Shown piece after piece: positions 1 through 9,110 of a stretch of DNA of 64,000 nt. This DNA comes from Commensalibacter intestini A911. GTDB lineage: Bacteria; Pseudomonadota; Alphaproteobacteria; Acetobacterales; Acetobacteraceae. Made by a program: the position numbers and the translations under genes. Every line of letters begins with the position of its first letter. Position 1 is the stretch's first letter. The notes under the pieces were generated by a model that was not told the DNA's origin, searched no databases, and saw nothing but the letters and a program-made list of their open reading frames with translations. The stretch covers positions 682,001 to 746,000 of the forward strand of contig NZ_AGFR01000003.1 in NCBI RefSeq assembly GCF_000231445.1. The letters are read 5' to 3'.

Positions 1-455
1 AAAAAGAAAGAACGTTACTTCGTTTAAGATCAATTGGGTTTGTTTATCAATTTCATCATTTATTGCCTGAGTTTTCTGCTTTGGAAAATGTCATGATGCC
101 ACAAATGATTGATAAAAAATCAAAATCTGAAGCTAAACAAAAAGCAACAGAATGGTTAAAGAAATTTGATTTGGGACATCGTATCAATCATCAACCTGGT
201 AAGTTATCCGGTGGTGAGAAACAACGTGTTGCTATTGCCAGAGCTTTAGCAAATTCTCCACACATTTTATTGGCTGATGAACCTACGGGGAACTTGGATA
301 CTAAAACAGCGGATCATGTGTTCGATTTGTTATTAAATGTGGTTCGCCAAGAACGTTTGGCTGCATTAATAGTTACCCATAATAATGAACTAGCTTCTAA
401 AATGGATCGAGTGATGACTTTGCAAGAAGGTAAAATCGTTCCGTTTAATTTATAA
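1..455 (+). CDS. lolD: LolD-type lipoprotein-release ABC transporter ATPase (5' end outside window)
   Basis: This is the ATP-binding subunit of the LolCDE complex, which extracts lipoproteins from the inner membrane for transfer to the outer membrane. The reading frame is open from base 3, so the start codon and Walker A loop lie upstream of the window. Visible are the Q-loop region ([14 protein letters not shown]), a LolD-like ALENVMMP stretch, the ABC signature [15 protein letters not shown], the Walker B segment [13 protein letters not shown] and the H-loop (LIVTHN). The [14 protein letters not shown] stretch is characteristic of LolD and argues against other small ABC ATPases. It ends 20 bases before dnaE. 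The lolCD-dnaE order is common in alphaproteobacteria (family knowledge). Confidence 0.92.
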   Translation, partial: KERTLLRLRSIGFVYQFHHLLPEFSALENVMMPQMIDKKSKSEAKQKATEWLKKFDLGHRINHQPGKLSGGEKQRVAIARALANSPHILLADEPTGNLDTKTADHVFDLLLNVVRQERLAALIVTHNNELASKMDRVMTLQEGKIVPFNL

Positions 456-475
456 TTAATTGATAAAGTAATCCT

Positions 476-3400
476 ATGGCATTGGCTCCGTTTATTCATC
501 TTCGCAATCATTCCGCATACTCGCTTAGCCAAGGAGCTATCCGAGTTCCAAAAATGGTAGAATGGGCAAAAAAGATGAATATGCCAGCCATTGCGATTAC
601 GGATACAGGAAATTTATTTGGTGCTTTGGAGTTCTCTAAAGCTTGTGTAGAAGCTGGAATACAACCGATTATTGGCTCTCAGATTGGAATACCAGCAATT
701 GGGGAAAACACGGAATATGCTCGTAGTTGGCCTATTGTATTACTTGCACAAAATGAAACAGGATTACTTAATCTACAATATTTGTCTTCTGAAGGGTTTT
801 TAAAAGGGGATCCTTCTGATCCTGCGGTGGCAGTTGAAACTATTTGTGACTATTCAGAAGGCCTGATTTTACTGAGTGGTGGAACCAGAGGACCTATCTT
901 TAAATTGCTCTCTGAAGGGCAAGAAAAGCATGCAACGGATTTATTAGAACAATTAGCAAAATCCTTTCCTGATCGTTTGATGATAGAGCTTAATCGTCAT
1001 GGATTACCAGAAGAGAAATCAATTGAACCAGGAGTTATTGGGCTAGCAGATCGTTTTGGATTGCCGTTGGTTGCAACGAATGAATGCTTTTTTCCTGCAC
1101 CAGAACTCTATGAAGCACATGATGCATTAATCTGTATTGCTCAAGGCTGTACAGTGGATATGCAAGATCGCTGGAAAGTAACCACTGAACATTGGTTTAA
1201 ACCGCCAGAGGTCATGTGTGAACTTTTTGCTGATTTACCAGAAGCGTGTTCAAATACATTGGAAATTGCCAAACGTTGTGCGGTTAAAATTGAAACACGC
1301 AAACCGATGCTTCCTCAAAGTCGTAAGATTCAAGATGGAATGACAGCGGATGAAACTTTGCAACAGATGGCTGAGGCAGGGTTGGAAGAACGCTTTAAAG
1401 CTATTCCTGATTTAACGGATGAGGGTAAAAAGGAATATCAAGAGCGTTTAGCATATGAAATCTCTGTTATTCAAAAAATGGGATTTCCAGGGTATTTCTT
1501 GATCGTTGCTGATTTTATTCAATGGGCCAAAGAAAATGATATCCCTGTAGGGCCAGGTCGTGGATCTGGTGCAGGATCATTGGTAGCTTGGGCCTTAACG
1601 ATTACAGATCTCGATCCGTTAAGATTTCAGTTGCTCTTTGAGCGTTTCTTAAATCCAGAACGTGTTTCTATGCCTGACTTTGATATTGATTTTTGTCAGG
1701 ATCGTCGGGATGAAGTCATTGAATATGTTCGTCATGCGTATGGGTTAAATCAAGTCGCACAAATTATCACTTTTGGTAAATTACAAGCCAGAGCTGCGGT
1801 AAGAGATGTAGGACGTGTGCTTGGCTTGCCGTTTGGGATGGTGAATAAAGTTGCAGAGCTTATTCCAAATAATCCTGCAAAACCAATGACGTTGGGGCAA
1901 GCGATTGACTCTGAACCACGCTTACAAGAAATGCGTGATAGTGATGAGAATATCAAGCGGTTAATGGATGTTGCTTTACAACTAGAGGGATTATATCGGC
2001 ATGCAGGAACGCATGCTGCTGGGGTAGTGATTGGGGATCGTCCTTTGGTAGAGTTAGTGCCACTCTATCGAGACCCGCGTAGTGATATGTTAGTTACTCA
2101 ATATAACATGAAGTTCGTTGAGCAAGTTGGTTTGGTTAAGTTTGACTTTTTGGGATTAACAACCTTAACAATTTTACAACGTGCAGTAAATATGTTGGAG
2201 AAGTTAGGGCAACATATTGATCTTGCGTCTATTCCTTTGGATGACAAACAGACTTATGAAATGTTGAGTCGTGGAGAGTCTGGTGGGGTGTTCCAGTTCG
2301 AAGGCGCTGGCATGCGAGACGTATTGCGTCAAATGCAACCTTCTAGAATTGAAGATCTTATTGCTGCGGTGGCGTTATACCGTCCAGGGCCGATGGCGAA
2401 TATTCCTGATTATTGTCGTAGGAAGCATGGTGAAGCATGGGAGCCTCCGCATGAATCTATTCGAGATATTCTTGAAGAAACTTATGGGATTATGGTTTAT
2501 CAAGAGCAAGTGATGCAGATTGCTCAAAAAATGGCGAAATATAGCCTTGGCGCAGCGGATTTACTCCGTCGTGCAATGGGTAAAAAAATTCGTGCAGAAA
2601 TGGATCAACAGCGTGAAATTTTTACCAAAGGGGCGATTGCAAACGGAGTTGATGAAAAGAAAGCGATTGAAGTTTTTGATCTGATGGCACGTTTTGCCGA
2701 TTATGGGTTTAATAAATCCCATGCTGCGGCTTATGCATTGGTTTCTTATCAAACAGCATGGATGAAGGCAAATCATCCAGTCGCTTTTTTTGCAGCCTGT
2801 ATGTCTTTGGCAATCGAAAAAACGGATAAATTAGCTATTTTACGGCAAGAAGCAAAACGGATACAAATTCCTGTTTTGCCTCCTGATATTAATAAATCAG
2901 GAGCGGATTTTGAAATCGAAAAACAACCCGATGGAACATATGCTATTCGATATGCGTTGGCTGCAATTAAACGAGCAGGTTTTGCTGCGATGCAGGCCAT
3001 TAAAGAGGCAAGGGGAGATCAATCCTTTAAAGATTTAGTTGATTTTGCAGAGCGGATTGACTGCCAAAATTTAAACAAAGGTCAGTTGGAAAACCTTGCT
3101 AAGGCTGGTGCTTTTGATTCAATGGAACCTAATCGTCATAAAGTATTTGCTGCTGCTGAAGTCATTTTACGTCGTGCCCATGCGCGCAAGGACGAAAAAG
3201 CCAGTGGTCAGATTGGTTTATTTCAAATGGGAGATGTAAAAACAGTTGAGCCTTTAAAATTACCGACTGTATTTGAATGGCCAGAAATAGAGCGTCTAAC
3301 AATGGAAGCTGAAGCGATTGGCTATCATATGACGGCGCATCCATTAGACTCTTTTAGAGTGCTGTTGCAAAAAATGGCAATTCAACCGATGACGAATTTA

Positions 3401-3907
3401 GAACAGTTGGCACGTTCTGGGAATACACGTATTCGACTAGCAGGTTGTATTTTAAATACGAAAGAACGTCCGACGAAAAAAGGAACAAAGATGGCTTGGG
3501 TAGGGCTGTCTGATAAAAGTGGTGCGTGCGAAGTAACGTTTTTCTCTGAAACGTTAAGTCGTTCTAGGGATTTGTTAACGACGGGACGAATGGTAATCGT
3601 CACGGTTGATTTGCGTATGGATGAAGAGAATTTGCGTATTACGGCTCAACATGTTGAAGATCTTGAAGATGCAATTACTGGGTTGGTAAAAGAAATTAAA
3701 ATCTGGGTTAAAGATTTAGATGCCGTTCAACAAGTTTCAACAATCTTAGAAAACACGCAAAAAGGTAGAGGAAAAGTTATTTTAGTTCCTCAATGCACGA
3801 ACCAACAAGAGGTTGAGGTGATATTACCTGAATTATATAATGTTTCCCCTATTTTAGCTCAACATATCAAAGTCATTCAAGGAGTTGAGAAGGTAGAGCA
3901 ATATTAA
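476..3907 (+). CDS. dnaE: DNA polymerase III subunit alpha
   Basis: This is the replicative polymerase subunit, a C-family polymerase of 1143 residues, close to the usual ~1160. The N-terminal PHP domain (about residues 4-200) begins FIHLRNHSAYSLSQGA. It has TDTGN where an active PHP domain would have a TDHGN-type motif, so proofreading by this domain is unlikely and an external epsilon subunit is expected. The polymerase core shows GPGRGSGAGSL and the catalytic acidic motif PDFDIDFCQDRRDEV (about residue 400). A helix-hairpin-helix region and a C-terminal OB fold (IRLAGCI...WVGLSDKSGACEVTFF, about residues 985-1030) follow. ATG 476 fits the family N-terminus. It is probably transcribed with lolD. 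Confidence 0.97.
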   Translation: MALAPFIHLRNHSAYSLSQGAIRVPKMVEWAKKMNMPAIAITDTGNLFGALEFSKACVEAGIQPIIGSQIGIPAIGENTEYARSWPIVLLAQNETGLLNLQYLSSEGFLKGDPSDPAVAVETICDYSEGLILLSGGTRGPIFKLLSEGQEKHATDLLEQLAKSFPDRLMIELNRHGLPEEKSIEPGVIGLADRFGLPLVATNECFFPAPELYEAHDALICIAQGCTVDMQDRWKVTTEHWFKPPEVMCELFADLPEACSNTLEIAKRCAVKIETRKPMLPQSRKIQDGMTADETLQQMAEAGLEERFKAIPDLTDEGKKEYQERLAYEISVIQKMGFPGYFLIVADFIQWAKENDIPVGPGRGSGAGSLVAWALTITDLDPLRFQLLFERFLNPERVSMPDFDIDFCQDRRDEVIEYVRHAYGLNQVAQIITFGKLQARAAVRDVGRVLGLPFGMVNKVAELIPNNPAKPMTLGQAIDSEPRLQEMRDSDENIKRLMDVALQLEGLYRHAGTHAAGVVIGDRPLVELVPLYRDPRSDMLVTQYNMKFVEQVGLVKFDFLGLTTLTILQRAVNMLEKLGQHIDLASIPLDDKQTYEMLSRGESGGVFQFEGAGMRDVLRQMQPSRIEDLIAAVALYRPGPMANIPDYCRRKHGEAWEPPHESIRDILEETYGIMVYQEQVMQIAQKMAKYSLGAADLLRRAMGKKIRAEMDQQREIFTKGAIANGVDEKKAIEVFDLMARFADYGFNKSHAAAYALVSYQTAWMKANHPVAFFAACMSLAIEKTDKLAILRQEAKRIQIPVLPPDINKSGADFEIEKQPDGTYAIRYALAAIKRAGFAAMQAIKEARGDQSFKDLVDFAERIDCQNLNKGQLENLAKAGAFDSMEPNRHKVFAAAEVILRRAHARKDEKASGQIGLFQMGDVKTVEPLKLPTVFEWPEIERLTMEAEAIGYHMTAHPLDSFRVLLQKMAIQPMTNLEQLARSGNTRIRLAGCILNTKERPTKKGTKMAWVGLSDKSGACEVTFFSETLSRSRDLLTTGRMVIVTVDLRMDEENLRITAQHVEDLEDAITGLVKEIKIWVKDLDAVQQVSTILENTQKGRGKVILVPQCTNQQEVEVILPELYNVSPILAQHIKVIQGVEKVEQY

Positions 3908-4370
3908 TTGAAGTTATTTCTATTGTAGAAAGATACAGATATATTAATGTCTTTGTATTAACGAATAATTAATATTCTATATGAAAAAATTTTAAAGGAA
4001 GAAATAGTCAATCAGAATTTTGGTATTTTTTAATAATTGACTTTTTGATTTCTTCAACTTTAGATTTACTATCTCAAGATATCATAAAGTTTTTTGCTAG
4101 CTTGTGATAGATGGAATATCATTAGTATATAATTTATTTGTATTAATTACAGATGAAATTTTAATAGTGTCTAGTCAATAAAAAGAAATAAATAAATTCG
4201 TTTTTTTCTTTGTCTCTTTTTTATAATATCAAAGAAATAGATCACGTTAGTCTAGAAGAAGTAAAAAAGATTTTGACAGTAGAAAAAATTACTTTAATTT
4301 CCTTTCATACCGATGCAGAGATGGTCATTTTTAATGTGGCTTATAGTTAAGCTATACAATAGAGACATAA
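3908..4370. other. AT-rich intergenic gap of 463 bases
   Basis: No full gene is visible between dnaE and the membrane-protein cluster. The stretch is extremely AT-rich, with many short A and T runs. No convincing terminator with a GC stem and T run was seen after dnaE. The right half contains a short open frame that reads like protein and is listed separately. The region may be the scar of a lost gene or the insertion boundary of the downstream cluster; this is inference. Confidence 0.6.
4210..4350 (+). pseudogene. Possible small ORF or gene remnant (46 codons)
   Basis: A frame open from 4192 to the TAA at 4348-4350 encodes a balanced peptide with amphipathic stretches such as EIDHVSLEEVKKILTVEKI and ends NVAYS. 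It looks more like real protein than random AT-rich sequence. The only recognisable start is TTG at 4210, without a good ribosome binding site. It may be the C-terminal remnant of a decayed gene or a genuine microprotein. I do not recognise the family, and the call rests on composition alone. Confidence 0.25.
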
Positions 4371-4817
4371 ATGAGTAAAAAAACAATCAATATAATCTAT
4401 ATATTTCTAACATTAATGGCATGTAGCTGTATTCTTGTTTTTTTCTTTACATGGAATTCTGTCTCTACGGTTGAAAATCAGTTGTCAGGTGCACTGTTAG
4501 ATCATTTTCATGTTGATGTCTGCGAGATCAATAAACATAAGGTCTATCTTTCAGGATGGGCTTTTATTCCTACCCAAGATCATAGTATTACAAGAGTATA
4601 TGCTGAAATCCAAAATGGAGATTTATTACCTCTGGCCAGTAATAGTGTTTTGAGGGAGGATATTAGTAAAGTATTTGGTGGAGGGAATAAATATTGGTAT
4701 GCAGGTTTCCAAGCTTCTAAAAAATTAATTTATAAAGAAACATTCACCAATAAAATATTTATTGTTACTCAAGATGAAAATAATAAATCCTATGTTGCAC
4801 AATATGTCTGTAAATAA
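4371..4817 (+). CDS. Small membrane-anchored protein with a GWAF-type beta domain
   Basis: This 148-residue protein has one N-terminal membrane segment (about residues 6-27) and a roughly 115-residue domain predicted to lie outside the cytoplasm. The domain contains a single CEIN...VYLSGWAFIP block, then VYAEIQNGDLLPLASNSVLREDISKVF and YAGFQAS. This layout (GWAF, R-DV/DI, GF) resembles small beta-sandwich modules that I recall beside or inside polysaccharide-modifying proteins; no exact family is claimed. The gene overlaps the next one by 14 bases if that gene starts at 4804, which suggests translational coupling. Base composition is much more AT-rich than dnaE. Function is unknown; a partner role for the following membrane proteins is inferred from position. 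Confidence 0.7.
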   Translation: MSKKTINIIYIFLTLMACSCILVFFFTWNSVSTVENQLSGALLDHFHVDVCEINKHKVYLSGWAFIPTQDHSITRVYAEIQNGDLLPLASNSVLREDISKVFGGGNKYWYAGFQASKKLIYKETFTNKIFIVTQDENNKSYVAQYVCK

Positions 4818-6042
4818 ATATTGTAAATTCTTTATGTTTTTTACAATAATGCTTTTGTTATTTTTGCTTTCTTTAAGTGTACATCTTGATTTGGTAACTG
4901 ATGATCATTATTTCTCAACAATTACACAAAATGTGAATATTATTGATCAATTAATATCACGATATCAAGTATGGACAGGGCGTATTCCTTTAGAAGCGAT
5001 TATGCTTTATACGATTAACTATTCCTTTTTTTGGAAAATAGCAGTCCCTGCCTGTCTATTATTATTATTATCTACTTCTATTAGTCGGTTAGTCTGCAAA
5101 AAAGTAACATTACTTTATACATTTATGGCATTACTATTATTGTTTATTATCCCATCTATGATTAATACAAATGCTGCATGGTGGGTTACAGGGTTCTATA
5201 TTTATTTATTGCCTGTATCATTAGCCACGTATGCCCTTTCTTTTTTATTGGCGGATCAACAGCATAAAATTGAATTTTTTTTGGTTTGTTTAACAACTTG
5301 TATTTTTGCTTATACTGAACAAGTCGGAATATATTTTTTATTCATAGCTTTCATTATTTTTTGTATTTATAAAAGAGCACGAAGTTATAAAAATTTTTGT
5401 GTTTATATTTTAACTTGTATTAATTTTTTGATTTTAATAACGGCACCGGGAAATTATATTCGTTTTTCTCAAGAGATATGGAGATGTTTTCCTGATTATA
5501 GTTATTATTCTTTTATACAAAAATTATGTTTTGGTTTTGATAAACTTCACCAAATTTTTGTATTTTATTGGAATATTCCTTTAGTGGCATTTATCTGTAT
5601 TTTAGTCGTTTTATATGCTTTGTATGGGGTTAAATCTTTGGCTAGCCATATAAGTATAGGAACTGTAATCGGATATGTCAGTTTTTCTTTGTTACAATGG
5701 AATGGGCGTAGTTTTCCACAATTTGGTAATAATTTTTTAAATACAAATTTATTAAATGCTGAAAAATGGGTTTCAGCTTCAATGTATGTCTCATATTTTT
5801 TTGTGATGATGGTTGTTATTTCTTTAATTATTTTAATGATTTCAACATTAAAAAATAACTTAGTATTATTAATGGTTTTAAGTCTTTTTTTATTAGGTAT
5901 TTTTGATACGCTTTTAATTGGTTTTTCACCAACGATCTATGTATCTAATTTCAGAGTAGATTATGTATTTGAAGTTTGTTGTATCATTAATTTTCTATTG
6001 TTAATGCATTATTTATTTCAAATAAACCAGCAAAATCAATAG
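4804..6042 (+). CDS. Multi-pass membrane protein, DUF6056-like (copy 1)
   Basis: This protein of about 412 residues has roughly ten or more hydrophobic segments. Conserved blocks are TDDHYFS in the first periplasmic loop, YQVWTGRIPLEAIM, WWVTGFYIYLLPVSL, EQVGIYF and TAPGNYIRF. An acidic DD after the first helix, a W-GR block and a PGN block are what I recall of the DUF6056 family, thought to resemble GT-C-type glycosyltransferases. That assignment is from memory. The start is placed at ATG 4804 because it aligns with the N-terminus of the paralogue at 6141; TTG 4762 and ATG 4792 are alternatives. It is clearly paralogous to the next gene along its whole length. It probably acts in cell-envelope polysaccharide modification (inference). 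Confidence 0.75.
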   Translation: MSVNKYCKFFMFFTIMLLLFLLSLSVHLDLVTDDHYFSTITQNVNIIDQLISRYQVWTGRIPLEAIMLYTINYSFFWKIAVPACLLLLLSTSISRLVCKKVTLLYTFMALLLLFIIPSMINTNAAWWVTGFYIYLLPVSLATYALSFLLADQQHKIEFFLVCLTTCIFAYTEQVGIYFLFIAFIIFCIYKRARSYKNFCVYILTCINFLILITAPGNYIRFSQEIWRCFPDYSYYSFIQKLCFGFDKLHQIFVFYWNIPLVAFICILVVLYALYGVKSLASHISIGTVIGYVSFSLLQWNGRSFPQFGNNFLNTNLLNAEKWVSASMYVSYFFVMMVVISLIILMISTLKNNLVLLMVLSLFLLGIFDTLLIGFSPTIYVSNFRVDYVFEVCCIINFLLLMHYLFQINQQNQ

Positions 6043-6140
6043 GAAGTTTTATTATCTTCTCTGTATATTTGTGTTTGATTTTAGTAAAATAAAGAAAGAT
6101 TACGGATATTTAGATTTAGCATAAGGATAAAAGTTGTATC

Positions 6141-7406
6141 TTGCCTAACATTTTTACAAATCAGTATGTTAAAATTGCAATGTTATGCTCTATTGCTATT
6201 ATTTTGTTGCTTATATCATTATATTTGAAACTAAATTTAGCCAATGCTGACGATCACTTTTTTTTCACGGCTACTCAGCAATCAACGGTTATAAATTTTC
6301 TTGAATATAGATATGAAAACTGGACGGGAAGGATACCTATAGAAGCGATCACTATATTGACTATTCAATATAGTTTTGTTTGGAAATTTATAGCACCATT
6401 CTGTTTGTTACTAATAGCTATTTCCATAAGTAGAATAGTTTGTAATAAAATAATATTATTTTATGTTTTTTTGTCTTTATTATTAATGTTAGCGATGCCA
6501 TATGCTGTTGGAATCAATACGGTATTATGGCTAACAGGGGTTTATTTTTATATATTACCTTTGTCTTTATGTTTTTATACAATGTCTGTATTTGTGGCGA
6601 AGAGACAAAGAAAAATAGAGATAGTATTATCTTTTATCTTTACTTTTTATTTTTCATATATGGAGCAAATCGCTATATTTTTTATATTTATTTGTGCTGT
6701 ATGGTTGTTTTTACAAAAAGATCTTTGGACTAAAATTAATATTCCTCTTCTTGTTTCTAGTATTATTAATTTTATTGTTTCTGTTACAGCACCTGGTAAT
6801 TATAGCAGATATCGTGCAGAGACTTGGAGTTGGTTTCCAGATTATACATATTATTCTATGATACAAAAATTTAGTTTTGGTTTTGATAAATTCCATCAGT
6901 TATTAATATTACATTGGAATGTGACTTTTATTTTCCTACTTATTTTAATGATATATTTATATTTTATGCAAGGAACTCGGTCTATTGCTGGGCATCTTAG
7001 CACATTTATAGGAATGATATTTATTGTATTTTCTATTCTGTATAGTTGTCGTGGTAAGATTGATTTATTAGGTAGATTTTTTTTCAATAGACATGTTCTA
7101 GATGCTGATAAATGGAGCTCTTTATCAACATATTTATCTTATTTGTTTGTGATGTTATTAGGAATATCAGTTTGTATTTTAATGTTATCTTCTATTAAGA
7201 ACAAACATTGCTTGTGGATAGTGATGTCTCTCTTTTTTATTGGAATTATGGATACACTGATTATGGGGTTTTCACCAACAGTATATGCCTCAGGTTTGAG
7301 AGTAGACTTTATTTTTGAAGTTTGTTGTGTAGTTATTTGTATATTCGTGATTGATGATTTATTTTTATGCAAAAGCAATGTGATGAATATACAAAAACTA
7401 CAGTAA
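6141..7406 (+). CDS. Multi-pass membrane protein, DUF6056-like (copy 2)
   Basis: This 421-residue paralogue of the preceding gene has the same blocks in the same order: NADDHFFFTATQQ, YENWTGRIPIEAIT, LWLTGVYFYILPLSL, EQIAIFF, TAPGNYSRY, WFPDYTYYSMIQKFSFGFDKFHQ and GFSPTVYASGLRVDF. The TTG start at 6141 is used because no in-frame ATG precedes the first helix; AAGG lies 14 bases upstream. The copies have diverged throughout, so the duplication is not recent. Composition is as AT-rich as copy 1, suggesting shared acquisition. The 98-base spacer to copy 1 contains no terminator I can identify, so co-transcription is possible. The biochemical role is not known. Confidence 0.75.
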   Translation: MPNIFTNQYVKIAMLCSIAIILLLISLYLKLNLANADDHFFFTATQQSTVINFLEYRYENWTGRIPIEAITILTIQYSFVWKFIAPFCLLLIAISISRIVCNKIILFYVFLSLLLMLAMPYAVGINTVLWLTGVYFYILPLSLCFYTMSVFVAKRQRKIEIVLSFIFTFYFSYMEQIAIFFIFICAVWLFLQKDLWTKINIPLLVSSIINFIVSVTAPGNYSRYRAETWSWFPDYTYYSMIQKFSFGFDKFHQLLILHWNVTFIFLLILMIYLYFMQGTRSIAGHLSTFIGMIFIVFSILYSCRGKIDLLGRFFFNRHVLDADKWSSLSTYLSYLFVMLLGISVCILMLSSIKNKHCLWIVMSLFFIGIMDTLIMGFSPTVYASGLRVDFIFEVCCVVICIFVIDDLFLCKSNVMNIQKLQ

Positions 7407-7422
7407 AATAATTAGTGATCTT

Positions 7423-8019
7423 TTATAATTGTTTTAACCATTCTTTGTGGTTAATCACATGAGAGAAAAGAGTTAAATCTTTTTCTAAAGCCATATTATG
7501 TTCTTCCATACTGAGAGTAGCACAACAGTCGTTGAGTGTTGTGACGTCATAGCCTTTTTCATAAGCAGTGCGAACCGTTGATTCAACACAACAATTTGTT
7601 AAGAAACCACAAATTGCAACAGAGCGAATGTCAAGTTGGCGCAAAATAAAGTCAAGATTAGTGCTATAAAAAGCGTCTAAACCTCGTTTACCTTCAAGGA
7701 TAATTTCATTAGGGAGAGGCTTAACATCCTTAACAATTTCAGATCCCCAGTTACCTTGACGAAATGCTTTGGTTACAACAACGTTTTGTAATACGCCATA
7801 AGTCGACTTTCTGATTTCTCGATAATCTTCTGAAAAACTGATGGGAGAGTAAATAATTGTAACCCCTTTTTCACGGGCGGCTTGTAATGCAGCTTTACTG
7901 TTGGCCAACATATTGGTTTGTTGCATACATTCCTTAACACCTTCGTGTAAAGCACCATTTTCAGAGGTGAAATCATGTTGGTATTCAATTAAAATCAACG
8001 CAGTTTGAGAAGCGGTCAT
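7423..8019 (-). CDS. Isochorismatase-family cysteine hydrolase
   Basis: This 198-residue alpha/beta hydrolase belongs to the isochorismatase/nicotinamidase superfamily. The catalytic triad is visible as Asp in LIEYQHDF, Lys in LEGKRGLDAF and Cys in GFLTNCCVEST. The start at 8019 is chosen because an AAAAGG ribosome site lies 8 bases upstream and the product begins directly with the beta strand TALILIEYQ; the longer frame to 8091 adds 24 residues of no domain character. The substrate cannot be told from sequence (amidohydrolase or isochorismatase-like). It is convergent with the membrane-protein cluster and divergent from panB. A separate PncA-like nicotinamidase lies at 10028-10666, so this copy probably has another substrate. 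Confidence 0.85.
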   Translation of the reverse strand: MTASQTALILIEYQHDFTSENGALHEGVKECMQQTNMLANSKAALQAAREKGVTIIYSPISFSEDYREIRKSTYGVLQNVVVTKAFRQGNWGSEIVKDVKPLPNEIILEGKRGLDAFYSTNLDFILRQLDIRSVAICGFLTNCCVESTVRTAYEKGYDVTTLNDCCATLSMEEHNMALEKDLTLFSHVINHKEWLKQL

Positions 8020-8160
8020 TTTGAAATGCCTTTTGAATTTATAAAAGAGTGATTTACATTCTATTTTTACAATGTGTAATATATGAGTCATAGTAAGTGA
8101 CTTTAATTTAAGTTCAAACCTTTATTTCACAAGATTGATAGAAGAAAAGTTAATATTAAA

Positions 8161-8979
8161 ATGAGTAATACACCAGTAAAACGCCTGACTGTTCCCAATA
8201 TTGTGGCAAAAAAAGGTAAAGAGCCAATTGTTTCTTTAACGGCTTATACGACCCCTGTGGCTCAATTAATGGATGATCATGTTGATCTTATTTTGGTTGG
8301 TGATTCATTAGGGATGGTGATTTATGGGTTGGATACAACCTTGTCTGTAACAACAGAAATGATGATTGCACATGGACAAGCGGTAATGCGTGGCACGAAA
8401 AGAGCATGTGTTATGGTTGATTTACCTTTTGGTTCTTATCAAGAAAGTCCTGAGCAAGCCTTTCGCACGGCTTCTCGTGTTTTACAAGAAACAGGGGCCG
8501 CAGCGGTAAAGCTAGAGGGTGGTGAGGAAATGGCTGAAACTGTGGAGTTCTTGACCAAAAGAAATATTCCAGTTTGTGGTCATGTTGGATTGATGCCTCA
8601 GGCTGTGCAAATGATGGGTGGTTTTAAAGTCGCAGGTAAGAATGATGCTGGCGTGCAAAAAGTCATTCGTGATAGTCACGCTATTGCCAATGCAGGCGCG
8701 TTTGCTGTGGTACTAGAAGGGGTTGTTGAACCTGTCGCAGAAGCGATTACACAACAGCTTTCTATTCCTACTATTGGAATTGGTGCGTCACCAGCTTGTG
8801 ATGGTCAAGTATTGGTTTGTGATGATATTTTTGGGGTATTTCAAGGGTTTAAACCTAAATTCGTCAAACGTTATGCTCAAGTAGGGCAGACAATGCAAGA
8901 AGCAGTGCAACAATATGCAGATGAAGTGCGTAAAAGAGCGTTTCCAAGTATGGAATATTGTTTTCATAATAAAAAATAA
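8161..8979 (+). CDS. panB: 3-methyl-2-oxobutanoate hydroxymethyltransferase
   Basis: This enzyme adds a hydroxymethyl group from methylene-tetrahydrofolate to 2-oxoisovalerate, the first committed step of pantothenate and CoA synthesis. The 272-residue TIM barrel matches the family length. It shows [14 protein letters not shown], the metal-site LVGDSLGMV (Asp), [19 protein letters not shown], the catalytic Glu block FAVVLEGV and [18 protein letters not shown] 8161 gives the normal N-terminus. No other pantothenate gene (panC, panD, panE) is adjacent, so the pathway is dispersed here. It is divergent from the isochorismatase-like gene. Confidence 0.96.
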   Translation: MSNTPVKRLTVPNIVAKKGKEPIVSLTAYTTPVAQLMDDHVDLILVGDSLGMVIYGLDTTLSVTTEMMIAHGQAVMRGTKRACVMVDLPFGSYQESPEQAFRTASRVLQETGAAAVKLEGGEEMAETVEFLTKRNIPVCGHVGLMPQAVQMMGGFKVAGKNDAGVQKVIRDSHAIANAGAFAVVLEGVVEPVAEAITQQLSIPTIGIGASPACDGQVLVCDDIFGVFQGFKPKFVKRYAQVGQTMQEAVQQYADEVRKRAFPSMEYCFHNKK

Positions 8980-9110
8980 TAACGGTTAATATACGTTGTA
9001 ATAATGTATTTAATCGAGAGATTTTGAATGGATTATTACAATTTTTGTGTTGTGTGAGTAAAGATTTAATCGATACCATTGTTATATTCATAGTTTAACA
9101 AGGTATTTTG

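Noticed and set aside
2271-2513. Open frame inside dnaE on the same strand
   Set aside because: It is an out-of-frame shadow of the polymerase gene with cysteine- and leucine-rich low-plausibility sequence.
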